17,912 nucleotides of DNA from positions 1 through 17,912 of the forward strand of contig JALLAZ010000317.1 of assembly GCA_036939755.1 (NCBI GenBank), in the 5' to 3' direction. Of the stretch, positions 9,084 through 17,912 are shown piece after piece. Under the pieces are notes generated by a model. The model searched no databases. It was not told where the DNA came from and saw only the letters and a list, made by a program, of their open reading frames with translations. Position numbers and translations under genes: made by a program. Each line of letters opens with the position of its first letter. Within the stretch, counting starts at the first letter, position 1. Source of the stretch: Stephanodiscus triporus (lineage: Eukaryota; Bacillariophyta; Thalassiosirophyceae; Thalassiosirales; Thalassiosiraceae).

Positions 9084-12000
9084 ATGCTTACGATACTCCT
9101 TCATGCCGGTCGCCACCGCTATCGGTCGTCTACGACAGCCATCATGGCCTATACTCCGTCGTCGCGGCCTCTCGTCTGCAGCAGCCATCGTCGCCTATCC
9201 ACGGTCGTCGACGTCTCGTATCCGTGGCCAAGTGGGGATGAATTGGGGCAAAACTTCGGAGGCGACGGTCGACCCTTGAGGGGAGGACGGCGAAAAAAGC
9301 GGTGGCCTCAAGGGGCCCAATCCTTCTTTGCCAGCCCAAGGCAAATGTTATTCGCCGCAGCATTCATAATCCCTTTTAATTCGTTTTCTCTCTCGTTGCA
9401 ATGGTCAACGCCTTTGACCACGAAATTTTTGGCGCGTCACAAACCATTTCCTCGATGTCGTTCATTACGCGCAAGTGCAGTTCCCGACGCAGAAACGTCG
9501 TCATTGCAAATATCCAATCGATTGGATCCTCTATTAACGTCATTCCTTTTGCGTTCGGTGCGGAGCACTGATGAAAGTGCGTACCAGGAAATCAACTCCG
9601 ATGGCAGGCATTCACATTTCACATTTTTGGATGCCACAAATGCCATGGTCGGCCTGCAAATATGGGAATCTGCAATGCGAAAAGCACGTCTTCCTCTCAT
9701 CGAAGATTTCTCAAAGGCCCAAACCTGGCCCGACGAGCCACTTTTCTCACAGGTGTACATGATTTTATCTGAAATGGGCATGTCGAGGCTGGTGCGCCGC
9801 CATCCGAAGATACTAACATCCGTGTTACTTGCACTGGCAAAGGTTGTGATTGAGTTCACCAAAATACAGCGAACAGGAAAGCTTGTTATTCCGGATGATG
9901 TCACAGACCATGAGGAATATGATTTGGAATCGGAAGATCTGGATGACACATCCGACTTCGAATACGAGCCACTTTCCACTGACGAGCTGGCTAAATTGGC
10001 TATCTCTGTCGCAAACGGCCTTAAACAGGAATGGAATGCGGTGGTGCAAGGTGTTGCGCAGCTGGACAGAATGTTTGGATTTGACCATGGATTACTAGAC
10101 CTCCAGGGAGGAGAAGGTTTTGGTCTACAGGATGGAATTTGGCGGCACAATGGCTGGAAGCCGATGCCAGACTTGCAACGGAGGATCTCTTCCATGCCTG
10201 AATTGCACGATCTCCTGGCGCAGCTTGGTCGTCGTCCATCTGCCGAAGGTAGGGATAATCGCCGATTCAAACCTAGGAAAAGGTCATATTCTTCCGATGA
10301 TATGTCGGGTGTAGAGCTAGATCCATTGGACCCGACGTCAGTTACAGGCTTGACTCGTTCGGGGAGTTTAACGTACATGCTCCCGAGTGAAGCTATATTA
10401 CTACGTTCATCGATTCGTTCGTTAAGGTGGCTGTTTTTGGCAAAGTTTGCCGAATCGAAACTTCTGTGAGATCAAGATTTGTACTTTTTTCCAGCAGTTT
10501 TGAGTGTGTGGACTGACCCCTACCGCATTCCTCATTTTAGGAGTTACGAGCTTTCGGGATGGGCAGATATTCCTACATTGCCTCTGCGACATGCACGACG
10601 AAGCAAACAACTTCCATCAGCAGCCGGAGGACCACTAGTTATCTGTCTAGACACTTCCCATAGTATGTCTGGTATGCGCGAGAACCTCTCTAAAGCAGTT
10701 GTACTTGCCTCAGTGACCGCGGCGCATAAACAGGGAAGAGAGTGCCGAATCGTATCGTTTTCATCAGCAAGTAATTCTGTTGAATGCGGAAATATTTCTT
10801 GTGATGCAGATGGAGTCAGAAGACTGCTTGAATTCTTGTCTTACTCCTTCGGAGGTGGGACCGATGTTACCGGGGCCTTGAAGCACGTCATGGACGTTCT
10901 AGAGAATGACTTGATATCATCTGATATCCTTCTTGTTTCCGATGGGGAACTGCCAAATCCTCCCGTTTCTAATTCAATCCTTGCCAAACTTGAAATGCTT
11001 AAGCGACAAACTGGGCTGGAGATTCATGGTCTTTTGATTGGGAAGAGAGAGAGTGAAAGTCTAAAGATGCTATGCAGTGAGGTGCATAATTTCCTTGGCA
11101 GCTACGATCGCATTAATGAGGTCACGTCTTCATTTACAGGATTAAGACGAAGATCGACAACAGCGCTCTCACTTTTATCATCAAAGAGGAATATTGATCC
11201 TTTTAGATCCCCGTCCCATGTTATGAGAACATCGAGACAATACTCGGGGATGCCACTCAGTGCTATGAGTCAATCATCTGATGACGAAACTGACAGTCGA
11301 AACAACTCACACATGAAGTTAAGAAAAAGAGTCAACGGAGCTAAAACAAAGCGGCAGAGGTTTCATGACGATGATGATGACTGGGACTTGGGAGAAGACG
11401 AATCTCTTAATGGGAAGCGTGGTAGATCCAACAACGCAAACGAGGGATTTCACGCTCAGAAAAAAAACGCAGATAAATCAGAGTTTGTCCAACGGGTGGA
11501 GGAGGCCCTAGAGCTCATTCAAGATATTGCATCAAAAGAAGTAGAGAATAGCAATTTAGCCATGCCAGAGCCAGAGATTGGGTGGAGCAAGAGCAAAGTG
11601 ATATCTGACACAATTCACTACGTTGAACGAGACTTGGTTGAACGGGACTTGGAGGCAAGGCTGGTTGTGTTAGGAATGATATCAAAGGAACACGTTCTAT
11701 TCATCGGACCACCGGGAACATCGAGTGAGTATGTGCATTATTCGTTAGACAGTCGTAACCTTACTCATGTTTTTTTTCACAAACGCATCATTTTCTGTAT
11801 GAAGAATCGGAGATAGGTAGAAGATTATCGCATCTGTGTGGAGGGCCCTTCTTTCAGAGACTTTTCACTCGCTTCACGACCCCAGAAGAAATATTCGGCC
11901 CGCTTTCATTGCGTGCTCTGGAAAATGACGAGTATGTTCGTTGCATAGAAGGTTTTCTACCAACAGCCACAGTAGCATTCTTGGATGAGATTTTCAAGGC

Positions 12001-13170
12001 AAACTCGGCAATTCTCAACAGTCTCCTCACCATTTTGAATGAGAGGAAATTTGATAATGGTGCCGGATCTCGCGTTTCTTGTCCTTTGAAATGTGTTATT
12101 GGAGCCTCGAATGAGTTGCCTGATTCAGAGGAGCTCGATGCTCTCTTGGACCGGTTTCTGTTACGATCTTACGTCACATCCGGTAAGACGCTAGTGTTGC
12201 TGTGTATTAGTAGATACTCCCACACAAAACAATGCCGCGCCACATCTCACAGATCAGAACAGTTTCCGACGATGGATTGATGGCAATTCTCTCTGCTAAA
12301 TCACCTACAATTATCCCTGACGTCGATTTAAGCATTTCTGATAAATTGGAGGAAGCTATTGCTGAGATTGCAAATGCTCTAAAAGATGTTACGATTGATC
12401 AAGGTATTTGCATTCTAATGCGAGACCTCCGAACGTTTTTGCGTGATGAGCTAAACATTTATGTCAGTGATCGCCGTTTGGTCAAGGCTTCCAATCTCCT
12501 CAAGGTTAGCGCTGCATCTCACGGACGCACTAGAGTCGACTTCGTTGATTGCCTACTCCTCAAGCACGTTCTGTGGAAATATCCGGAACACCGTGATCCT
12601 ATCAGACAGTGGCTGTTTGACAACATGACGCCAGGCACAGCGGATGATCTTGTTGAGCAAACGCAATTCCTTCTAAGAGGACTTGGATCGGAATCATTAG
12701 AATTGGTCAAGAAGACGATGGGCGATACTACCGGTGATGCGGGAGCAAGACCTTCGGACTTAGCTGCGATTAAGTCGATCCTTAACGAGTTGAAAGAGAT
12801 TGAGAAGCTCCTCTGGCAAACAAACAAAGAGCTCGAGCGCCACAGAAAGTTACTGGAGGCTTTGCCAAGTCATTTGTGGACAAGCAGTGACGAAGCACAG
12901 TCCGCTAAGCAACATCTTTCTCCCTTGGCCGAGGAAGAATCTATTGCTGTCAACCAAGCTCTTGTCGATGTAATTTCGTTGAAACTGGCATTGTCTCCTA
13001 CTTTAAGCGACGAGGTACGGTCACCTACGATTCAGGCGCTAACAAATCAAAACATTGATGAGACCACTTTTACGGATGAGGAATTACAATTGAGTTTGAA
13101 AGATGCAAAGCGAAAATATCAAGGAGTCATCTTACGCAAGTGGAAATCTGCCCGGAAAGAACTGATGTAG
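9084..13170 (+). CDS. ViaA-like VWA protein fused to RavA/MoxR AAA+ ATPase (4 exons)
   Basis: Inferred exons 9084-10465, 10541-11724, 11805-12182 and 12263-13170 give 1,283 residues. The front half matches ViaA: a helical domain with LHDLLAQLGRR and LTYMLPSEAILL, FLAKFAESKLLSYELSG, then a VWA domain with MIDAS D498-T-S-H-S502 and T568 (GGGTD). A linker with acidic DDDDDWD and basic KRQR clusters follows. The back half matches RavA: Walker A GPPGTSKS (K856), FTTPEEIFGPLSLRAL, Walker B VAFLDEIFKA (D916-E917), sensor 1 GASNELP, arginine-finger region DRFLLR, sensor 2 SDRRLVKASNLL, and a helical tail. In bacteria RavA hexamers act as MoxR chaperone-like ATPases with ViaA as partner. A later in-frame ATG at 9345 would begin a hydrophobic, plastid-signal-like N-terminus; the ATG at 9084 begins an Arg/Ser-rich, mitochondrial-like one, so location is undecided. 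Confidence 0.92.
11725..11804 (+). other. Intron splitting the Walker A motif of the VWA-RavA gene
   Basis: The exon ends GPPGTS plus one base; the donor is GTGAGT and the acceptor is ATGAAG. Splicing forms the AAA codon of the catalytic Lys, followed by SEIGRRL. If the 80-nt intron is kept, the frame reads on for about 31 foreign codons to a stop at 11814-11816, giving a protein that ends before the ATPase core. Confidence 0.88.
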
Positions 13171-13427
13171 TTTAAGCGTGGGTTGGAACTTACCAACAAA
13201 TTGTGAGGTAGTTACCTAGGCTATGACTCTTCCAGGGTTGACTTGTCTACCTACCCCTACCTACGGTAGATAGGTCAGCGATCCCAGACTTGGGGCTACG
13301 ATACACTCTCTACCCAAATCCGCAAACTTCCCAGAGACTCCAAGAGATTGCCAGGAAGTCCCGGTAAAAAACACACCACATCTCGTGACACGCACACAGA
13401 TAGTGAAACACACATCTTTCTTCCACA
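13171..13427 (+). other. Intergenic region upstream of the rubredoxin gene
   Basis: It holds the 3' end of the VWA-RavA gene and the promoter/5' UTR of the rubredoxin gene in 257 bp. A CTACC-rich patch (13249-13275) contains an imperfect inverted repeat, CCTACCTAC against GTAGATAGG, with no room for a loop. I see no tRNA-like fold and no clear polyadenylation signal. Confidence 0.5.
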
Positions 13428-13805
13428 ATGATCCTCTCTGTTTACTCGGTCGTAGCCGCTATCGTATTCTTCCTCACATCATACCCCTGCACTGATGCCT
13501 TTGCGACCCCACCCTCCTTAGTTTGTAGAAGCGGCGCAATCGCTGTCGCGTCGTCAAACGCGCCGCGTCGGTCGCCTCCCTCCGACTTGAGAATGATCTT
13601 CGGCCCGCCGAAAGACGACGGCAAGCCGGGGGACTATCTGTGCAAGGACTGCGGGTATGTCTTCACCAAGGGACCAGAAGCTTGGGCGAAGCTTCCCGAT
13701 AATTATAAATGTCCCCCGTGCGGCGCTCCCAAGTTCCGCTTCAAGAAGGTGCCGAAGGGGTCGGAGGACGGGAAGAAGGTGGAGGTGAAGAAGAGTTGGT
13801 TCTGA
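13428..13805 (+). CDS. Plastid-targeted rubredoxin
   Basis: Small one-iron electron-transfer protein, 125 residues. Residues 1-24 are a hydrophobic signal peptide (SVVAAIVFFLTSY), followed by DAFATPP, which fits the ASAF-AP-type motif of secondary red plastids, with F25 just after the predicted cut. A basic, Ser/Ala-rich transit segment runs to about residue 57. The rubredoxin domain has C72-x2-C75-G-Y and C95-P-P-C98-G, the complete FeCys4 ligand set, with aromatic core residues Y77, F79, W86 and Y93. The C-terminus (VKKSWF) has no membrane helix, unlike the membrane-anchored plant and cyanobacterial RubA/RBD1 proteins. The ATG has an ACAATG context and is the only sensible start. Single exon. 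Confidence 0.93.
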   Translation: MILSVYSVVAAIVFFLTSYPCTDAFATPPSLVCRSGAIAVASSNAPRRSPPSDLRMIFGPPKDDGKPGDYLCKDCGYVFTKGPEAWAKLPDNYKCPPCGAPKFRFKKVPKGSEDGKKVEVKKSWF

Positions 13806-14027
13806 TGGGTCGCAAGGGCAGGACAGGCCGTGCGTGGTATTCGATTTTTCATTGGGTCAAGGATAGTCACGAGACATTTGAACCTTTTCGAGTCATTCCA
13901 TTTCAAAAGTGCAGCTAAGGCTAAACAGGGCCAGGTGGGAATGATGGCTTCGTTGGTGTATTAACGAATATAAAACTAAATACAGCTATTTACTATTTAT
14001 TCTGAACTTAACTAGACATAATGTCAG
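13806..14027. other. Convergent 3' regions of rubredoxin and the HMA-domain gene
   Basis: The 222-bp stretch is AT-rich near 13962-14025, with TATAAAACTAAAT on the plus strand. No exact AATAAA was found on the plus strand; the T/A-rich TACTATTTATTC on the complement gives GAATAAATAGTA, a likely polyadenylation signal for the minus-strand gene. No gene is seen. Confidence 0.5.
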
Positions 14028-15988
14028 CTATCTCATATTGAATGAAACATTGTGGGCCGATCCTCCATTCGTTACTGGTATATTACACCGCAAGCTCGAC
14101 CTTCTTTCCGCTCGCTGTCCGTATCCTTCGTTATCTTGACCACTGCCGGTATTCTTCTGCTCGGACTCATTCCCATTCCACTGACCCTTTTGATCCTGGG
14201 CCGCCTGATCCTGCTGCTGCTTGATGATATCGTTATTGATTCCTGCGCTGTGATCGACGTTGACATCGAAATCGTCCATGTTCTCCCAATCAATAGAAAG
14301 GGCCGACAAGCCCGACATGGAGCGACCGAAGGTGGTCTCGGACAGGGAGAAGAGCCGACCTGGTCCGCCAATGCCGCTGAAGGACAGGAGTCGAGAGGAC
14401 TGACGCGCTCGTTGCTGTCTTTGGGGCATGCCGGCATTCCCATTTCCATTCCTATCATCTCCATCTACTCCTCCTCCCCAACCCGGGGAACTGTCCTGGA
14501 TGGGCTGCTGGTACGACTTGTATTCATTTTTCTGGTCAGCGGCATCATCCTCATATGCCAGATGCTGCGCTAGTAGCTGCTCCTGAGCAGCCCTGTATAT
14601 GGAAGGGTCAGAAAGTAGCATTTCCGTCTTGCGAAAGGCTTCAAGAATTTCTTGGCTCTGGTGAAATAGGGAGTGCCTACGTCGCGTAAGAGATATAGAA
14701 GAACTAATTAGTGGAGGATAGTCACGAAAGTCAATGTATATGCATCCCGCGGCAAACTAACCTGGGGCAGTTTTGCCTGGACACATTATTGTCCGGACAT
14801 TCGCAATTAAGATCCCACCGAAATCCCATCATCGACGAGACGCTCGGGATGGTCTGCTCCATCAGGCTGTACGCATTCTCCAACGACATGCCATTCGGCA
14901 CCATAAAGCTCTTCGCCTTCGCCGTGTACCCCACCATCGATAAACTCCGCGCACTCTCCCACGCGATCCTCCTGCAGTCTTTGATATTGTCGATCTTTAT
15001 GATGACGAAAGAAGAGTCCATGTCGGAGGCGGCGTCGAGGAGTCCGTCGATGGGAGAGCGAGATCCAGGACATCCCTTCAGTACGGTTTCAATGATTTTG
15101 ACGCAGTGGGCACAGGTGATGCCCTCGATGGTCATGTAGAACTGCACCTCCTTCGCTCCCGTCTTATGGTTAGTAGAAACTAGGACGACGGGCGTGACTT
15201 CGGGATCGCCGTACTTGGAAGGATCTTCCTGGTTTCTCGACGACGGCCAGTTCATGCCCATATTAATGCCCCGATGGGCCAACTGGGTGGCGGCCGAGCT
15301 CACCTGCTGGACGAGGCTGGGAACGTCGATCTTGCCGGGTACCCACCTCCCCTTCATTTCAATGGGCTGGGCAGTGCCGGCGGCGGGGTTGGCGGGATCT
15401 CCTCCTTCTATGATTGCCTTGTTGATGTACGTCCCCCCCGACTCGACGGTGTTAACCCCCCCCCCTCCCATCGGTGGCATGATGGGACCCACCCCCTGCA
15501 ACATGTGTTGTTGCAGCTGAAATCCCTGCCTGGAGGGGTCGTGTCCGAACAGTCCCGATTGGTAGGCGTCAACCTCGTCGTCCCTGGAGCGCTTCTTCCC
15601 CTTCTTGATCCTATTCTTCTCCATCACCTTCATCTTCGTCTGGAGCGTGCGGGGGGGCTGATCTTTTTCGTTGACGACGAGGCAGTACGCCAGGTTGAAG
15701 AAGTGGCGGGTGTACCCCTCGACGACCCCGCGCATCTTGTCGGTACCGAGGGCCGCGACGGCGCTCCCGGATTCACCCTTGCGACGGTGCTGCCACCATG
15801 TCCGGAGGGTGGTCAGGCCGAGCTGGATTGCGTCCTGGTCGGCATCGGGGCCTAGCCACGGGGAGAGGATGGCCTGGACGAAGGGGTGGGCGAGGCCGGA
15901 GCGGGGGAGGGGCTCGTAGGGATAGACGGGCCGGTTGGCGTCGGCGGCGGCACAGTCGTCGCCGGAGTTATTGCCCCCCCCCCCCCCG

Positions 15989-16022
<34 letters not shown>

Positions 16023-16263
16023 CCCCCCCCCCCCCGCCGTCGTCCGCCCCCCCGCCGTCGTCGTCGTCGTTGGACTTGCCCCCGCCTTTCCGGCTCGCGG
16101 ACTTCCTCGTGTCGTTGCTGAGGGGGAAGTTCAAAGGGTCGAGTTCGGATATGGTCTTCGTCTCAAGGTCGACGGGATCGAGCCCGCCGAGGTGCGACCA
16201 AGCGCGGAAGGCGCCCTCGAAGATCGAAGTTCGGTGTTCGAATTCTCCCCTGCGTCGACTCAT
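14028..16263 (-). CDS. Large HMA (heavy-metal-associated) domain protein with poly-Gly tract (2 exons)
   Basis: Exon 1 is 16263-14762 and exon 2 is 14676-14028, with an 85-nt GTTAGT...GTAG intron; together 716 residues. The N-terminal part is unknown, with an Asp/Gly tract and an uninterrupted run of about 16 Gly near residues 82-97. A helical region follows (LAHPFVQAILSPWLG, LTTLRTWWQHRR), then a basic nuclear-signal-like patch KKGKKRSRDD (about 220-229). The HMA fold is at about 373-450: VQFYMTIEGITCAHC with metal-binding C384 and C387, then FVIIKIDN and MVGYTAKA. After it comes a second Cys cluster, CECPDNNVSRQNCPRH, built across the splice junction. The tail is Gln/Asn/Ser-rich with SMSGLSALSIDWENMDDFD, an acidic/hydrophobic patch. 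It is neither a transporter (no membrane helices) nor a small chaperone. The role is unknown; a copper-responsive regulator or scaffold is only a guess. Confidence 0.85.
15974..16035. repeat. Long C/G homopolymer tract inside the HMA gene
   Basis: On the plus strand there are runs of 14, 33 and 13 C separated by single G bases. On the coding strand they encode most of the poly-Gly stretch. The length is unusual and the tract is prone to polymerase slippage and assembly error, so the exact Gly count is unreliable. Confidence 0.9.
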
Positions 16264-16765
16264 ATTTTTCGAGAAAGGGAGATGTCCGAGGACAAAGCTG
16301 CTGAGCGTTTAGTTGGGATGGAGGCGCGCGGGCCTTTGATTAATTCCTGGCACGCGGGAGTTGAAATGTGCACAGGCAGGAAGGATGAATATGGCTCGGG
16401 AGGATTCGAGAAGTGAGCTTGAGAAGAAGACAGTGAGGACGGCACGGGGCGGCTTCTTCTTCGTCCTCATTCTCTGCTTGTTTTTCAACGCACCAGCTCG
16501 CATGCATGCAGAGTTAATTCACGGAGGAAAGTAGCCAGACTGTCATACTCTACTTAGGAGTCCATATGATTGAGAGTACGTATGTAGGATCAGCATGAAC
16601 GATATCGTATCTTTATATGGGTCGCGCCTGCACCTAATACTTACGATACATCAGCCCTCCACCTCACGGCATCCATTAGGGATACTCAAGTTTGATCTTT
16701 TTGGAGAACCTAGAATAGTATTTTATTTCGTAACAAATTTGTCTTACTTCGAGAAATTAGTAATA
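16264..16765. other. Gene-poor region upstream of the HMA gene
   Basis: It contains the 5' flank of the minus-strand HMA gene. A 10-bp palindrome GCATGCATGC lies at 16500-16509. Short open frames here have no recognisable domains or codon bias. No RNA gene seen. Confidence 0.6.
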
Positions 16766-16781
16766 TTAACCCTTTTCCGCC

Positions 16782-16803
16782 TTGGTGCGTCATTGGTGCG
16801 TCA
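16782..16803. repeat. Two tandem 11-bp repeats near the transposon end
   Basis: TTGGTGCGTCA occurs twice back to back, starting 12 bases after the CCC of the putative terminus. This is a plausible transposase-binding site, though function is inferred only from position. Confidence 0.7.
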
Positions 16804-17006
16804 TTTGTCATTTGACATTACCGGTCCATACCTCCTCCAATAATGGTCTGATCGACATGATTGCAGGTGAAAAAGTGTTCACTAATGTCTTGGCAATGCG
16901 TTTTAGCACCTGGATCATGTTCATCGGACACATATTGGCTGAGATATAGTATCACTAAGTATCGGTGTGGTAGGTCGGTTTTTGATTATTTTTCCTGAAT
17001 ATATAA

Positions 17007-17912
17007 CTATGCATGTTTATCATGCCCCTCTCCCCAGCACTCTTTGCAAATTGGCTCCTTGCAGATGGGACAACCCATTACCCATTCTTGACGCTCTGCA
17101 CATTCTTCTCCGTACTGTTGCTTTTTGCTGATGCTGTAGTACCTAGTAGCAGTTTGCGGTAACACATCCGACAAGAAGTACATCCCAGTCCAAGATCCGC
17201 TCGCTCGCCCGTACATTGGTTCGTCTTCACCCATGTTCCGCACTTCTACTGCACCACAACTTTTGCCTTTTTCGATGGGCAATGTTGTATCCCAGTTGTG
17301 AAGCCATTCATGCAAAAGAAACATGTCATACAATCGCAGGTTAAAAATGCTGTCTGCCGAATGAAATTCGGCCTCGCCTCAGTCGTGTCCTTCCATTCTG
17401 TGTTGATACCATAATTCATGAGCGCTATTCCTAGATCTATCTGGAAGTCATATCGTCCTTGGTGTTTATCATCTTATCTTTGTCATTCTTTTTACCAAAA
17501 CCCCCCTTTGCTAGGAAACATACAACAACATAGACTGCATGCACAACCCTGTCCAATCCCCAGCAAAAAAATCTTAGATAGTAGCAGTTTGTCTGAATAC
17601 TTGTCAAATAGTCAGCACTGTCATGGTCGTTCCGATCAACCGCGTTCATCGACGCAACATAATTGGCATGAGTTTGCGGTGCCGGTATGGTTGCTCGATC
17701 TCTCTTTCCACGAATAGTCTCTTTACCGTAAGTCCCCGAGATGCCCCGATTCTATTGTTGGACAGAAACATGACTTGTTTTTTGTCTCTCCAGGTAGTGC
17801 ATTGAATGTAGTGCGTCTTCCGTGGGCAGCTAGCCATCATCTTTATGTATGCTTCCTGGAACCACCCTCATGACAACATGTTCCTTGCTCCATTAGAAAG
17901 CTTGATAAATGG
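17007..17912 (-). pseudogene. Broken piggyBac-like (DDE_Tnp_1_7) transposase, 3' portion
   Basis: Reading leftward, the pieces lie in successive frames. Near 17840-17660: TTWRDKKQVMFLSNNR, resembling the conserved W-x-D-K-K region. Near 17670-17440: SMNAVDRNDHDSADY and WGLDRVVHAVYVVV, resembling the VDRxD catalytic segment and following helices. Near 17446-17330: FQIDLGIALMNYGI and CDCMTCFFC. Near 17340-17007: CPICKEPICKECWGEGHDKH, a Cys/His-rich C-terminal finger. At least three frameshifts and an upstream in-frame TGA separate them, so no intact protein is possible. The 5' part lies beyond the right edge. The family call rests on the VDR motif, the Cys-rich tail and the TTAA-CCC end. Confidence 0.65.

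Larger units (their letters stand above)
16766..17912 (-). mobile_element. PiggyBac-like transposon relic, 3' end, runs off the window
   Basis: A TTAA at 16766-16769 is followed by CCCTTTTCCGCC, the usual TTAA-CCC start of piggyBac ends. Two adjacent copies of TTGGTGCGTCA follow (16782-16792 and 16793-16803) as subterminal repeats. The decayed transposase at 17007-17912 points away from this end, as expected for a left end flanking the 3' side of the gene. The other end is outside the window, so the inverted repeat cannot be tested here. Confidence 0.6.

Noticed and set aside
13249..13280. Possible hairpin or small RNA in the CTACC-rich patch
   Set aside because: The inverted repeat has a mismatch and no loop, and no tRNA or known RNA motif fits.
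15886..16416. Plus-strand frames with long Pro/Arg runs opposite the HMA gene
   Set aside because: Antisense of the poly-Gly homopolymer.
16595..16843. 82-codon plus-strand frame
   Set aside because: No domain, and it crosses the putative transposon end at 16766; likely chance.

Overview
The window looks like nuclear DNA of a photosynthetic stramenopile, most likely a diatom. Genes sit on both strands a few hundred bases or less apart. They carry short GT-AG introns (75-121 nt), and a small rubredoxin has a bipartite plastid presequence with a diatom-like cleavage motif (DAF-ATP). There are no bacterial operons or Shine-Dalgarno sites. Base composition is patchy: GC-rich, Asp/Ser/Gly-rich stretches with Asp- and Ser-codon repeats alternate with balanced exons. 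I rebuilt all splice sites by eye from reading frame, GT/AG borders and protein-family continuity.

Layout, left to right: a GC-rich minisatellite (1-164); a plus-strand eight-exon ISWI-type chromatin remodeler (about 464-5701) with an HMG box at each end; a minus-strand Dre2/anamorsin Fe-S protein (5776-6729); a divergent small one-pass membrane protein (6907-7299); a low-complexity, microsatellite-rich gap (7300-7860); a minus-strand two-exon pyrroline-5-carboxylate reductase (7861-8821); a plus-strand four-exon gene (9084-13170) that fuses a ViaA-like VWA protein to a RavA/MoxR AAA+ ATPase; a plus-strand plastid-type rubredoxin (13428-13805); a minus-strand two-exon protein with a heavy-metal-associated (HMA) domain, a poly-glycine tract and a second Cys motif (14028-16263); a gene-poor stretch; and the decayed 3' end of a piggyBac-like transposon (from TTAA at 16766 to beyond the right edge).

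The strongest candidate for something unusual is the VWA-RavA fusion. In bacteria ViaA and RavA are separate partner proteins; here both are one eukaryotic polypeptide joined by an acidic/basic linker, with an intron interrupting the Walker A motif. Failure to remove that intron would leave a ViaA-only protein. Several neighbours are linked to iron, metal or redox chemistry (Dre2, rubredoxin, the HMA protein), and RavA-ViaA has been connected with iron-sulfur and respiratory proteins in Escherichia coli. Clustering by theme is only suggestive in a eukaryotic genome. The double-HMG ISWI with its 15-nt microexon and PIP-like motif is the second point of interest.
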